Shown in pieces: positions 53,927 through 62,510 of a DNA stretch of 64,000 nt (within the stretch, counting starts at the first letter, position 1; each line of letters starts with the position of its first letter). Source of the DNA: Castellaniella sp040276065 (GTDB lineage Bacteria; Pseudomonadota; Gammaproteobacteria; Burkholderiales; Burkholderiaceae_B); contig NZ_JBELOI010000006.1 of assembly GCF_040276065.1 (NCBI RefSeq), positions 170,630 to 234,629 on the forward strand. Direction: 5' to 3'. Below the pieces are notes generated by a model that saw only the letters and a program-made list of their open reading frames with translations, did no database searches and was not told the origin of the DNA. The position numbers and the translations under genes are program-made.

Positions 53927-54730
53927 ATGCCCCAGCCGCCCAAAATCCGCCTGATCGCCATCGGCGATGAAATCCTGTCGGGCCGCCGGCAGGACAAGCA
54001 TTTGTCCACGCTCATCGCGCTGCTGTCGGCGCGGGGCCTGTCATTGGACGCCGCCGAGTTCATCTCGGACGACGAGGACGACATCGCCGCGTGCCTGGCG
54101 CGCAGCTTCGCCACCGGCGACATCGTCTTTTGCTGCGGCGGCATCGGCGCCACGCCCGACGACCGCACCCGCCAGGCCTGCGCCCGCGCCCTGGGTGTGG
54201 GCCTCGCCCTGCACCCCGAGGCCGAGCGCCTGATCGGCGAGCGTTGCGCCGACATGGCCGCGCGCGGCCAGGGCAGCGCCGACATGCGCACCCCGGAAAA
54301 TCTCCAGCGCCTGCAGATGGGCGTGTTCCCCATCGGCGCCGAGATCGTCCCCAACCCGTACAACAAGATTCCCGGCTTTTTCGTCCGCGACCACACCTTC
54401 ATGCCGGGCTTTCCCGTCATGGCCGAGCCCATGATGGCCTGGACCCTGGACACCCGCTACATCCGCTGGCACCACCAGGTCGAACGCATCGAGCATTCCT
54501 TTCTGGTCTTCGAACTGCCCGAATCGCGCATCGCCCCGGCGCTCGAGGCGCTGGAGGCCCGTTGGGTCGGCGTCAAGGCATTCAGCCTGCCCAGCGTGGG
54601 CGGCGAGGGCGCCCGCCCGCACATCGAGCTGGGTGTCAAAGGCCCGCCCGGCCCGGCGGCCGAGGCCCTGGCCTATCTGCGCGCCGAGGCCCAGCGTGTC
54701 GGCGGCCTGCTGATTCCACCCCAGGCGTGA
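53927..54730 (+). CDS. CinA N-terminal/MoaB-like domain protein
   Basis: A 267-residue protein of the molybdopterin-binding (MoaB/MogA) fold. IRLIAIGDEILSGRRQDKHLSTLI near residue 6 and DIVFCCGGIGATPDDRTRQACA near 66 are the competence/damage-inducible protein A signatures. The C-terminal nicotinamide-nucleotide amidase domain of full CinA is absent, as in the separate COG1058-type proteins. A nucleotide-related phosphatase role is known for some members, but the substrate here is uncertain. Confidence 0.87.
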   Translation: MPQPPKIRLIAIGDEILSGRRQDKHLSTLIALLSARGLSLDAAEFISDDEDDIAACLARSFATGDIVFCCGGIGATPDDRTRQACARALGVGLALHPEAERLIGERCADMAARGQGSADMRTPENLQRLQMGVFPIGAEIVPNPYNKIPGFFVRDHTFMPGFPVMAEPMMAWTLDTRYIRWHHQVERIEHSFLVFELPESRIAPALEALEARWVGVKAFSLPSVGGEGARPHIELGVKGPPGPAAEALAYLRAEAQRVGGLLIPPQA

Positions 54731-54859
54731 GCCCCGGTCCCGCCCTCGGCCGCGGGACCCGCTTTCACCCCTCACCGGCCCCGCCGGATTGAAAAAGTGC
54801 TTGCCAGCGGCATGGATATTTCATAGTATGGAATTGTTGCGTCGCATCAACCGTCCACC

Positions 54860-55699
54860 ATGGCCCGCCTCCACAGCATTCCATCTCAGTCCTCCAGCTC
54901 TTTCGCCAACGGCGCCACGACGGCCGCAGGCGTCGAGCATCATGGTCCGATCACCATCCAGGTGCTGGATCGCGCGATGCGCATCCTCGACGTCCTGGCG
55001 TGCCAGTCCGACCCCGTCGCCCTCAAGGACCTGTCGGCCGCGACCGGCCTGCACGCCTCCACGACGCACCGCATCCTCAGCGACCTCGCCGCCGGGCGCT
55101 ATGTCGAGCGCGTCGACAGCGGCCTGTACCGGCTGGGCATGCGCCTGCTCGAGCTCGGCTCGCTGGTCAAAGGGCGGCTGGACGTGCGCGCGGCGGCCAT
55201 CGGCCCGATGCGCGAGCTGCACAAACAGACCGGCCAGACCGTCAACCTGTCCCTGCAGCAGGGCGACGAGATCGTCTACATCGAGCGCGCCTGGAGCGAG
55301 CGCTCCGGCATGCAGGTCGTGCGCGCCATCGGGGGGCGGGCGCCGCTGCACCTGACCTCGACCGGCAAGCTGTTCCTGTCCGTGTGGGATCAGCGCAATG
55401 TGCGCAGCTACGCCATGCGCACCGGCCTGGCCGGCACCACGCGCAACAGCATCACCCAGCTCGACTCGCTCGAGCGCGAGCTGGCGCTGGTGCGACGCCA
55501 CGGCTATTCGCGCGACAACGAGGAACTCGAACTGGGCGTGCGCTGTATCGCCGCCGGGGTCTACGACGACACCGGGGCCTTGCTGGCCGGGCTGTCGCTC
55601 TCGGCGCCCGCCGAGCGCATGCGCGACGACTGGATCCCCGTCCTGCTCGGCACCGCCTCGCGGATTTCCGAGGCCCTGGGCTACGAAGCCGCCCACTGA
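54860..55699 (+). CDS. IclR family transcriptional regulator
   Basis: A 279-residue regulator. A 35-residue low-complexity N-terminus is followed by a winged HTH (VALKDLSAATGLHASTTHRILSDLA) and the IclR effector-binding domain (VNLSLQQGDEIVYIERAWS, GRAPLHLTSTGKLFL). It is followed 147 bases later by the phasin gene, but that gene has its own promoter. Targets are not evident. A second, unrelated IclR protein is encoded at 56551. Confidence 0.9.
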   Translation: MARLHSIPSQSSSSFANGATTAAGVEHHGPITIQVLDRAMRILDVLACQSDPVALKDLSAATGLHASTTHRILSDLAAGRYVERVDSGLYRLGMRLLELGSLVKGRLDVRAAAIGPMRELHKQTGQTVNLSLQQGDEIVYIERAWSERSGMQVVRAIGGRAPLHLTSTGKLFLSVWDQRNVRSYAMRTGLAGTTRNSITQLDSLERELALVRRHGYSRDNEELELGVRCIAAGVYDDTGALLAGLSLSAPAERMRDDWIPVLLGTASRISEALGYEAAH

Positions 55700-55717
55700 A
55701 TCCGCTTTTTTCCGTTT

Positions 55718-55734
55718 TTGTTGCACCGCAACAA
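55718..55734. promoter_or_regulatory. Palindrome TTGTTGCACCGCAACAA upstream of the phasin promoter
   Basis: Seven-base arms (TTGTTGC and GCAACAA) match perfectly around a 3-base centre, 8 bases before the -35 box. TGC/GCA-rich palindromes upstream of phasin genes are the known targets of the repressor PhaR, which is released when polyhydroxyalkanoate granules form. A second TGCAATGCA-like stretch lies just after the -10 box, near 55778. Confidence 0.55.
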
Positions 55735-55741
55735 ATTTTTC

Positions 55742-55769
55742 TTGACATGACCTGTGATCAGCGTACAAT
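55742..55769 (+). promoter_or_regulatory. Sigma70-type promoter of the phasin gene
   Basis: A perfect TTGACA (55742-55747) is separated by 16 bases from TACAAT (55764-55769). It is the strongest promoter by eye in the window. The leader is about 70 bases and ends in a CAGGAG ribosome site. Confidence 0.8.
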
Positions 55770-55845
55770 TTCAATTGTGCAATGCAGCATAGAAGGCGCC
55801 GGGCACCTGCCTCGAGGACGACCTTCTTCACTTACAGGAGTCATC

Positions 55846-56421
55846 ATGAGCGCAACCCCCCAAAACCTGCTGGCCGGCCAGAAAGCCGCCCTCGAAAACC
55901 TGCTGGCCATCCAAGGCACCTTCTTTAGCGGCTTTGAAAAGCTGGTCGACCTGAACCTCAAGGCCACCAAGGCCGTGTTCGAGGACGCCGCCGTCAAGTC
56001 CCAGGAAGCCATCGAGCTGAAGGACGCCCAGGAAGTCCTGGCCTTCACCTCTTCGCTGGTCCGTCCCGACCAGGCCGTGGCCTATAGCAAGCATGTCTAC
56101 GAAATTCTGTCCGACGTGCAAGGCGACCTGAGCAAGCTGGCGGAAACCCAGTTCAGCGAAGGCCAAAAGCAGGTCTCCGACGCCATCGAGCAACTCTCGC
56201 GCAACGCCCCCACCGGCTCCGAAGGCGCCGTGGCCCTGCTGAAGTCCTCGCTGGCCACCGCGACCAACGCCTACGAGACGGTTGCCAAGGCTGCCCGCCA
56301 GGCCGCCGATGCCGCCGAGTCGAACATCAACGCCGCGACCAACGCGACGCTGAAGGCCGCCGCCGACGTCGCCCAGACGACCAAGGCCGCGCCCCGCGCC
56401 CGCCGCGCCGCCGCCAACTGA
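55846..56421 (+). CDS. Phasin family protein (PHA granule surface)
   Basis: A 191-residue, almost fully helical protein that would coat polyhydroxyalkanoate granules and set their size and number. AGQKAALENLLAIQGTFFSGFEKLVDLNLKATK at the start is typical of the phasin domain. The second half is a long Ala-rich helix, and the end (APRARRAAAN) is basic. The gene has its own promoter, a PhaR-like palindrome and a terminator. No polymer synthase gene is in the window. Confidence 0.93.
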   Translation: MSATPQNLLAGQKAALENLLAIQGTFFSGFEKLVDLNLKATKAVFEDAAVKSQEAIELKDAQEVLAFTSSLVRPDQAVAYSKHVYEILSDVQGDLSKLAETQFSEGQKQVSDAIEQLSRNAPTGSEGAVALLKSSLATATNAYETVAKAARQAADAAESNINAATNATLKAAADVAQTTKAAPRARRAAAN

Positions 56422-56483
56422 TCGACCCCCGTCGATCGCCGGGCCGGGTTCCGTAGCCAGCCCCCGATCGATCGCAGCACCTT

Positions 56484-56514
56484 CCCCGAGGCCCAGGTCT
56501 CGGGGATTTTTTTT
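56484..56514 (+). terminator. Intrinsic terminator of the phasin gene
   Basis: A 7-bp stem (CCCCGAG/CTCGGGG) with an 8-base loop is followed by eight T residues. It lies between the phasin gene and the convergent IclR gene. Confidence 0.85.
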
Positions 56515-56550
56515 CCGGCCGGATCTGGTCCGGCCTGGTCCAGCCCGCGC

Positions 56551-57357
56551 TCAGGTGAGCGGCGCGCAGGTCTCGGACAGGGCTTGGGCGAACATCTTGA
56601 TCAGTTCGCCGGCGTGGTGGCTCTTTTCGGGCGTGATTTCAGAGCGCAGATAGCTGATCGCCACCGCGGCATTGGGGTGTCCGCCGTGCGCCATGCGCAC
56701 GGGGGCGCCGACGGACCACATGTGGTCGCGCGTTTCGCCATCATCGACCGAGTAGCCGCGCCGCCTGATGGATTCCATTTGACGCAGCAGGCCGTCCACA
56801 TCGGCGACGCCGTTCTGCGTGAGCCTCGCCAAGGGGTGCACTTCATAGAAAGCGCGGATTTCCTCATCGCTCATGAGACTGAGCAGGGCCTTGCCCGTGG
56901 CCGTGCAGCAGGCCGGCAGGCGCATGCCGGCGCTGAAGGTGATGCCCAGCGCGAGCGGGCTGTTGCGACAGGCGATGTAGATCACGTCGGGGCCGTCCGC
57001 GAGGGCGAGGATCGCCGCCTCTTGGTTGTGCGGGATGCGGTGGTCCCAGATTGCATAGAACTCGGCCGGGAGCTCGGAATTCTGGTTCCTGGCGTTGGCC
57101 AGCTCGACGAGGCGCAAGCCGAGGCGGTAGGTGTTGTCCGGCCGCCGCTCGAGAAAACCGGCGTTCACGAGCTCGGCGAGCAGTCCGTGCGCCGAGCTTT
57201 TCGCGATGCCGAGCTCGTCGGCGATGTCGGTCATGTTCACGGGTCGCCCGGCCCGCGCCACGAAATCCAGGATGCTGAGCCCGCGCGTCAAGGCGGGCGC
57301 CAAAGCTCTTTTTCCCGGCGATTTTTTCTGAGCAAGCATATTTGTCATTGATTTCAC
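56551..57357 (-). CDS. IclR family transcriptional regulator (divergent from liv operon)
   Basis: A 268-residue IclR protein. The winged HTH lies in VNMTDIADELGIAKSSAHGLLAELVNAGF near residue 45, followed by the effector domain (ALGITFSAGMRLPACCTATGKALL near 130). Being divergent from the transporter operon at 57709 with a palindromic sequence between them, it probably controls that operon in response to an imported compound. Met codons at 57357, 57348 and 57339 are all possible starts. Confidence 0.9.
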   Translation of the reverse strand: MKSMTNMLAQKKSPGKRALAPALTRGLSILDFVARAGRPVNMTDIADELGIAKSSAHGLLAELVNAGFLERRPDNTYRLGLRLVELANARNQNSELPAEFYAIWDHRIPHNQEAAILALADGPDVIYIACRNSPLALGITFSAGMRLPACCTATGKALLSLMSDEEIRAFYEVHPLARLTQNGVADVDGLLRQMESIRRRGYSVDDGETRDHMWSVGAPVRMAHGGHPNAAVAISYLRSEITPEKSHHAGELIKMFAQALSETCAPLT

Positions 57358-57708
57358 TCATCGCCGCCTTCGGTGGCAGCGTCCAATTATCGCCCGGGCG
57401 GGTTTTCGCCGGGACGGGGTGGGGCCGTGCAATCCCCGCCACACCCATGACGCCGGGCTGGATAGCGGGAAAACCCTGATTCTGGCGGGGAAAGCGATTA
57501 TGCCATAATTCATCAGGTCGAATCTAGTTCGATATATAGAAATCATGCAGTCAGCAGCCCAGCTCTCAGCTCGGGCGCAGGTCGCGGCACCTGGTGTGGG
57601 TTTTCGATGGGCGCAAAGGGGTGTCGCAGGCGCATCGCGTGAATGGGAGACTCGCGCGAAACCACGTGCCGCAATCTAGAGAGCTTTCAACCAAGCAAGG
57701 AGGAAGTC
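57358..57708 (+). other. Regulatory region between the IclR gene and the liv operon
   Basis: 351 bases without a gene. AT-rich sequence at 57495-57545 contains a CATAAT box (57504-57509), the palindrome TCGAA-TCTAG-TTCGA (57518-57532) and TATATA (57533-57538). The leader from there to the ATG is about 170 bases and ends in AAGGAGGAAG. I see no recognised riboswitch in it. Confidence 0.6.
57518..57532. promoter_or_regulatory. Palindrome TCGAATCTAGTTCGA, candidate IclR operator
   Basis: Five-base arms (TCGAA/TTCGA) around TCTAG lie next to -10-like TATATA, between the divergent IclR gene and the transporter operon. IclR proteins bind imperfect palindromes of about this size, but the sequence is not a literature consensus. 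Confidence 0.4.
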
Positions 57709-58863
57709 ATGATTTTCAAAGCTACCGTCATATCGGCCGCCATTCTCATGGCCATGGCCAGCACCCCCGCACAGTCCAAGGACACCGTCAAGATCGCTTT
57801 TATCGGCCCGCTCTCGGGCGGCAACTCCGCCACCGGAATCGGCGGCCGGAATTCCGCTGAAACAGCGGTGCGCGTCAGAAATGAAAAAGGGGATTCCAAG
57901 TACAACTACGAGCTCGTCGCGCTGGATGACGAGTGCAAACCGAATGTCGGCGTCCAGGTCGCCACGCGCGTCGCCACCGACCGCAGCATCATCGCCGGCG
58001 TGACGCACTTTTGCTCCGCCGTGGCGATCGCCACGGTCGACGTCTATCACCGCTTTGGCTTCCCCGTCGTCATCTGGGGCGCGATCCTGCCGGAAATCAC
58101 CTATGCCCATGATTACAAAGAGGTGCACCGCGTCAATGGCTCGATGCTGGACGAGACCGAGGTTGCGACCAACTCTCTGATCGACATGGGCTACAAAAAG
58201 TGGGTCGTGATACACGACACCACCGATTACGGCAATGTCCTCTACAAGATGTTCCAGGAAAAGGCCACCAAGCGGGGCGGCGAGATCGTCGCGTCGTTCG
58301 GCGTCGGCGCCAACCAGCAGGACTTCTCGGCCGAGCTGCTGCAGATCAAGGAAATGAAGCCCGATGTCGTGGTGTTCGCCGGCCTGACGCCCCTGGGGGT
58401 CAGGGTCCGCTCCCAGATGGAGCACTTTGGCGTGGAAACCCAGTTCGCCGCAGTCTCCGGGATCATGTCGACGTCCTATTTCGACGCGCTGGGCAAGACC
58501 GCCGAGGGCACCCTGTCCTTCCACAACGCCGCGCCCCTGACCTCGATGCCGGGCGGCAAGGCATTCCTCGAGAACTACAGCAAGGCCAAGTACAGCAATC
58601 CGCCCGAGCCCTATGGGCCGTACGCCTACGTGGCGGCGGACCTGATCATGAACGCCATCGAGCAGGTGGGTCCCGACCGGAAAAAGGTCCAGGCCGTCCT
58701 GAATCAGACGAAAAACTACCAGAGCATCGCCGGCCCCATCAATTTCGATGATCACCGGAACAACAGCGTCGCCTCGACCCGCTATGTCGCGCAGGATGGC
58801 GATTGGGTGCAATGGGAGAAAAGCGAATACGCGAGTGGCAAGCGCCAACTGAAAGGACGTTAA
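57709..58863 (+). CDS. Branched-chain-amino-acid-type ABC transporter substrate-binding protein
   Basis: A 384-residue periplasmic binding protein. A signal peptide (IFKATVISAAILMAMAS, cleavage near AQS/KD) precedes VKIAFIGPLSGGNSATG, the LivK-type opening, and NSAETAVRVRNEKG. The fold has two lobes linked by hinges near HFCSAVAIATVDVYH and FAAVSGIMSTSYF. Binding proteins of this class carry diverse ligands, including short-chain amides, aromatic acids and amino acids, so leucine is not assured. The AAGGAGGAAG site before the ATG at 57709 is very strong. Confidence 0.9.
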   Translation: MIFKATVISAAILMAMASTPAQSKDTVKIAFIGPLSGGNSATGIGGRNSAETAVRVRNEKGDSKYNYELVALDDECKPNVGVQVATRVATDRSIIAGVTHFCSAVAIATVDVYHRFGFPVVIWGAILPEITYAHDYKEVHRVNGSMLDETEVATNSLIDMGYKKWVVIHDTTDYGNVLYKMFQEKATKRGGEIVASFGVGANQQDFSAELLQIKEMKPDVVVFAGLTPLGVRVRSQMEHFGVETQFAAVSGIMSTSYFDALGKTAEGTLSFHNAAPLTSMPGGKAFLENYSKAKYSNPPEPYGPYAYVAADLIMNAIEQVGPDRKKVQAVLNQTKNYQSIAGPINFDDHRNNSVASTRYVAQDGDWVQWEKSEYASGKRQLKGR

Positions 58864-58889
58864 TTTTTCGATTCAAGGAGTCCTTCCTC

Positions 58890-59807
58890 ATGGGTACTCT
58901 CGTAGAGTTTGTTTTCTACGGCGCCGTGCTCGGGATCATGTATGCGTTGATCGCCGTCGGGTTCACCCTGTTTTTCGGGGTGCTCGACGTCATCAACTTC
59001 GCACATGGCGATGTCCTGACCTTGGGTGCATTTTCCGGGCTCGTCGCATACCTGGGGTTGGGCCTCCTCGGGATGGACCTGCCGCTCGCTTTGCAGCTCG
59101 TGGTGGTGATGTTCGCGGCATGCGTCATGACGGCGCTGGCCGGCGTGCTGATCGGCAAGGTGTTCGTCGTGCCGATGCGCGATGCGCCGGCCTTCAACAT
59201 CCTGCTGATGACCTTGATGATCGGCACGGTGTTTCGCGAGGCGATCCGCCTGTTCTATCCGCATGGCGCCAATCCCAAGGCCTTCCCCGCACTCGTCCCC
59301 AAGACGGCCGTCGAGATCGGCGGGGCCTTCATCCGGCTCGACAGCATCGCCCTGCTGATCATGGGCCTGGTCGTGGTGTTCCTCACGAACTGGCTGATCG
59401 GCCACACCAAGTTCGGGCTGGCGATCCGCTCCGTCGCGCAGGATGCCGACACCGCGCAGGTGATGGGTATTCCCTTCAAGCGCACGGTGTTCGCCACCTT
59501 TGCCCTGGGGTCGATCCTCGCCGGCATCGCCGGGGTCATGCACGGCATCTATTACAGCGAGATCAACTTCAACTCGGGGCTGTTCCTGGGCCTGATCGGA
59601 TTTTCGGCCGCCGTGGTCGGCGGTCTCGGCAGCATCTGGGGCGCCATCATCGGCGGCTTCACCTTTGCGGCCTTGCAGACGCTTTGGGTGGTCGTGTTCC
59701 CGGATGCCAGCGGTTACCGGGATGTGTTCTCGTTCGCCGTCATCATCCTCATCATGGCCCTCTTTCCTACCGGCATCATCGCCGAGCGATATAGTGAAAA
59801 GGTGTAA
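58890..59807 (+). CDS. ABC transporter permease, LivH-type
   Basis: A 305-residue inner-membrane protein with about 8 helices. YALIAVGFTLFFGVLDVINFAHGDVL near the N-terminus and GLAIRSVAQDADTAQVMGI (the ATPase-contact loop) are the LivH landmarks. The ATG is preceded by AAGGAG at 58875. It lies 26 bases after the binding-protein gene and 3 bases before livM. Confidence 0.92.
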   Translation: MGTLVEFVFYGAVLGIMYALIAVGFTLFFGVLDVINFAHGDVLTLGAFSGLVAYLGLGLLGMDLPLALQLVVVMFAACVMTALAGVLIGKVFVVPMRDAPAFNILLMTLMIGTVFREAIRLFYPHGANPKAFPALVPKTAVEIGGAFIRLDSIALLIMGLVVVFLTNWLIGHTKFGLAIRSVAQDADTAQVMGIPFKRTVFATFALGSILAGIAGVMHGIYYSEINFNSGLFLGLIGFSAAVVGGLGSIWGAIIGGFTFAALQTLWVVVFPDASGYRDVFSFAVIILIMALFPTGIIAERYSEKV

Positions 59808-59810
59808 AGC

Positions 59811-60953
59811 ATGAATGTGCTCCGTTTCTGGCCTTCCATCGCCATACTCGCCCTCGCGGCGGCCTGGACGCTCGGCCTCCTGCTGGCCGAGGACCAGTGG
59901 ATGATCTGGTCGAGCCTCGCCGTCGCGGCGGTCGCGATATTCGCGATCGCGCGCACCCGGGCCGGCGCGGGCCTGGGTGCCGCCCTCAATGAATCGGGAC
60001 CGTTCTTTGCGTTCCTGATCCCGGTCCTGATCGTTGCGATCGCGCTCGTCATCCACGACGGCCACTACCCGCTCATGATGCTGGCCTCGGTCCTGATCTA
60101 CGGCCTGATCTGCATCGGCCTGACCATCCAGTTCGGCTATGCGGGGGTCATCAACTTTGCGGGGGCGGCGTTCTTTGGCATCGGCGGCTATACCGCCGCG
60201 GTGATCGGTGTGGGCGGGATGCCATCGCTGCTGGTCCTGCTGCTGGGCGGCGCCATGGCGGCGCTGATCGGCGGCTTCATCATCCTGCCGATCCTGCGCA
60301 CGCGCGGCCACTATTCCGCGCTGATCACCATCGCCTTCGGGCTGCTGTTCCAGATCTTCCTCGAGGTCAACGAGACCCTGGGCGGGCCGCAAGGGCTGAA
60401 GGTCGACGGCGCGGTCGTCGCGGGCTGGTCGCTGCTCGACGGGATATCGATCGCCGGGTACGACGCATCGTTCTACTTCAATTACGTGCTGTTGACCGTC
60501 GTGATCTATACGGTCGCGTTCATCCTGGCGCGCAACCTTGAGAGAAGCTGGATCGGGATCAATCTCGACGCCGTGCGCGAGGACGACATCGGGGCCTCCG
60601 TGTTCGGAATCAATGTGACCGCCTGGCGCATCTTCGCCTTCATGGTCGGCAACTTCGTGATAGGGGTCGCGGGGGCGCTGTTCGCCATGATGCAGAACTT
60701 CATCGCGCCGTCCAACTTCTCGTTCTCCGATTCCCTCTTGATGTTGTCGATCATTGTCATCGGCGGCATCGGGAACCTCTGGGCCTTGCTGCCGGCGGCG
60801 ATCATCGTGATCCTGGTGCCGGAAAAACTGCAAGAGATCGGGGAATACCGCGTCCTGATCTTCTCCATATTGGTGGCGCTCATCCTCCGCTTCCGCCCCG
60901 CCGGCCTGTTTCCCCGGCCGGTCCGCCAGTTCAAACGGGAGGTCGACCAATGA
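59811..60953 (+). CDS. ABC transporter permease, LivM-type
   Basis: A 380-residue membrane protein with 10 or so helices. LIYGLICIGLTIQFGYAGVINFAGAAFFGIGGY is the LivM core. WIGINLDAVREDDIGASVFGINV is the coupling loop, and VIGVAGALFAMMQ follows. It pairs with the LivH-type permease. The stop overlaps the next ATG by 4 bases (ATGA). Confidence 0.92.
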   Translation: MNVLRFWPSIAILALAAAWTLGLLLAEDQWMIWSSLAVAAVAIFAIARTRAGAGLGAALNESGPFFAFLIPVLIVAIALVIHDGHYPLMMLASVLIYGLICIGLTIQFGYAGVINFAGAAFFGIGGYTAAVIGVGGMPSLLVLLLGGAMAALIGGFIILPILRTRGHYSALITIAFGLLFQIFLEVNETLGGPQGLKVDGAVVAGWSLLDGISIAGYDASFYFNYVLLTVVIYTVAFILARNLERSWIGINLDAVREDDIGASVFGINVTAWRIFAFMVGNFVIGVAGALFAMMQNFIAPSNFSFSDSLLMLSIIVIGGIGNLWALLPAAIIVILVPEKLQEIGEYRVLIFSILVALILRFRPAGLFPRPVRQFKREVDQ

Positions 60954-61723
60954 CCATGCTATTTTCGGCGCATGACGTCACCGTCAAGTTCGGCGGACTG
61001 GTGGCGGTCGACGCGCTGTCGTTCGACGTCCCGGAAGGCACCATCACCGGCCTGATCGGGCCCAACGGCTCCGGCAAGACGACCTTCTTCAACGCCGTGA
61101 CGGGGCTATGCCGGCTCGCCGCGGGCAGCATCACGATCGACGGCAAGGAAATATCCGGCCTGCTGTCGCGCCAGGTATACGGCGTGGGCATCACCCGCAC
61201 GTTCCAGCGCTCGCGCTTGTGCCTGTCGCTGTCGGTCTTCGACAACATCATGATCGGCAGGCAGAACGGATTGTCCTTCGGCCTGCTCGACAACCTGGTG
61301 CGGCGCCGGCGTTTCAGGAATGATCTCGTGCGCCACCATGAGCGCGTCACGGACCTCCTGCAGACCTTCAGCCCGGGCCTGGCCCAGCGGGTTTTCGAGC
61401 CTTTGCACACCCTCAACATGATCGACCGCCGGCGAATCGAAGTCTGCCGGGCCTTGATCGCCGAACCCAAGCTGCTGCTGCTCGACGAGCCGTCCGCGGG
61501 CATGACGCCCGATGAAACGGAAGAGTTCATGGACGACATCCTCAAGGTCCGCGCGAACAACCCAAAGATGAGCATCATCATCATCGAGCACGAGATGGAG
61601 CTCATGCAGCGGGTGGCCGAGCACTGCATCGTGCTCAATCATGGCCGGAAAGTCAGCGAGGGCACCTTCGAGCACGTGGTCAGCGACCCGTGGGTTCAGG
61701 AAGCCTATCTGGGGGAAGCATGA
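60950..61723 (+). CDS. ABC transporter ATP-binding protein, LivG-type
   Basis: A 257-residue ATPase. Walker A is GPNGSGKTT near residue 36, Walker B is LLLLDEPSAGMTPDET, and the switch His is in IIIEHEMELM. The C-loop is replaced by LNMIDRRRIEVCRAL, without the usual LSxGQ sequence, though position and spacing fit. This departure is uncommon and worth noting. It overlaps both neighbours by four bases. Confidence 0.92.
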   Translation: MTMLFSAHDVTVKFGGLVAVDALSFDVPEGTITGLIGPNGSGKTTFFNAVTGLCRLAAGSITIDGKEISGLLSRQVYGVGITRTFQRSRLCLSLSVFDNIMIGRQNGLSFGLLDNLVRRRRFRNDLVRHHERVTDLLQTFSPGLAQRVFEPLHTLNMIDRRRIEVCRALIAEPKLLLLDEPSAGMTPDETEEFMDDILKVRANNPKMSIIIIEHEMELMQRVAEHCIVLNHGRKVSEGTFEHVVSDPWVQEAYLGEA

Positions 61724-62439
61724 GCGGGCACCTTGTCACCGAAAATATCTGCGCCGCCTATGGCAGCGCGCGCGTGCTGTCGGGCGTCTCCATCGAGGCG
61801 AAAGAGGGCGCCATCACTTGCATACTCGGGGCGAACGGCGCCGGCAAGACCTCTCTGATCCGGGCCATTCTCGGGCTCTTGCCGATCACCGAGGGCACGG
61901 TATCGCTCGACGGCGCGCCGATCGACCGGCTCGAGCCGCACAAGCGGATCGAACGAGGCATCGGCTGCGTGCCCGAGGGCCGCAAGCTCTTTCCCAAGAT
62001 GACCGTCGAGGAAAACCTCCATGCCGGCGCGTTTCTCGTCAAAGAGCGCGCGCTCGTCGCCCAGCGGCTCGAGCGCGTCTATGAGGCCTTTCCGCGCCTG
62101 GCCGAGCGCAAGCGGCAGTTCGCCGGCACCATGTCGGGCGGCGAGCAGGCCATGGTGTCCATTGGCCGCGCGCTCATGAGCGAGCCCAAGATCCTGCTGA
62201 TCGACGAGCCTTCGCTGGGCCTGTCGCCCGCGCTGGTCCGGGATTCGTTCGGCATCATCGGCGGCGTCAACAAGACCGGCGTCTCGATCCTGCTGGTCGA
62301 GCAGAACGTGCGCCAGACCCTGGCCATCGCCGATTACGGCTACGTGATCAGCCAGGGCAGGGTGGTTGCCCAGGGAACGGCCGACGCGCTCATGAACGAC
62401 GAAAAAATGAAGGCCGCCTATTTCGGCCGGTCCCGTTAG
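61720..62439 (+). CDS. ABC transporter ATP-binding protein, LivF-type
   Basis: A 239-residue ATPase: Walker A GANGAGKTS near residue 39, signature MSGGEQAMVSIGRALM, Walker B ILLIDEPSLGLSPAL, and switch region LLVEQNVRQTL, which is the LivF pattern. The start overlaps the LivG-type stop (ATGA). It is the last transporter gene, 71 bases before the DUF1185 gene. Confidence 0.93.
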   Translation: MSGHLVTENICAAYGSARVLSGVSIEAKEGAITCILGANGAGKTSLIRAILGLLPITEGTVSLDGAPIDRLEPHKRIERGIGCVPEGRKLFPKMTVEENLHAGAFLVKERALVAQRLERVYEAFPRLAERKRQFAGTMSGGEQAMVSIGRALMSEPKILLIDEPSLGLSPALVRDSFGIIGGVNKTGVSILLVEQNVRQTLAIADYGYVISQGRVVAQGTADALMNDEKMKAAYFGRSR

Positions 62440-62510
62440 CCGCGATTGCATTGCTTTAACCAACCTGTCTCGTTTCAGTACCAGACAACCATGATCCTAG
62501 GAGAAATCAG

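Noticed and set aside
57533..57708. A riboswitch in the liv leader
   Set aside because: No recognised aptamer core and no clear terminator/antiterminator pair could be seen by eye.
58860..60950. A ~700-codon open frame on the minus strand across the liv permease genes
   Set aside because: The translation is low-complexity (His, Asp, Arg, Gln) and lies fully antisense to two permeases with clear membrane helices.
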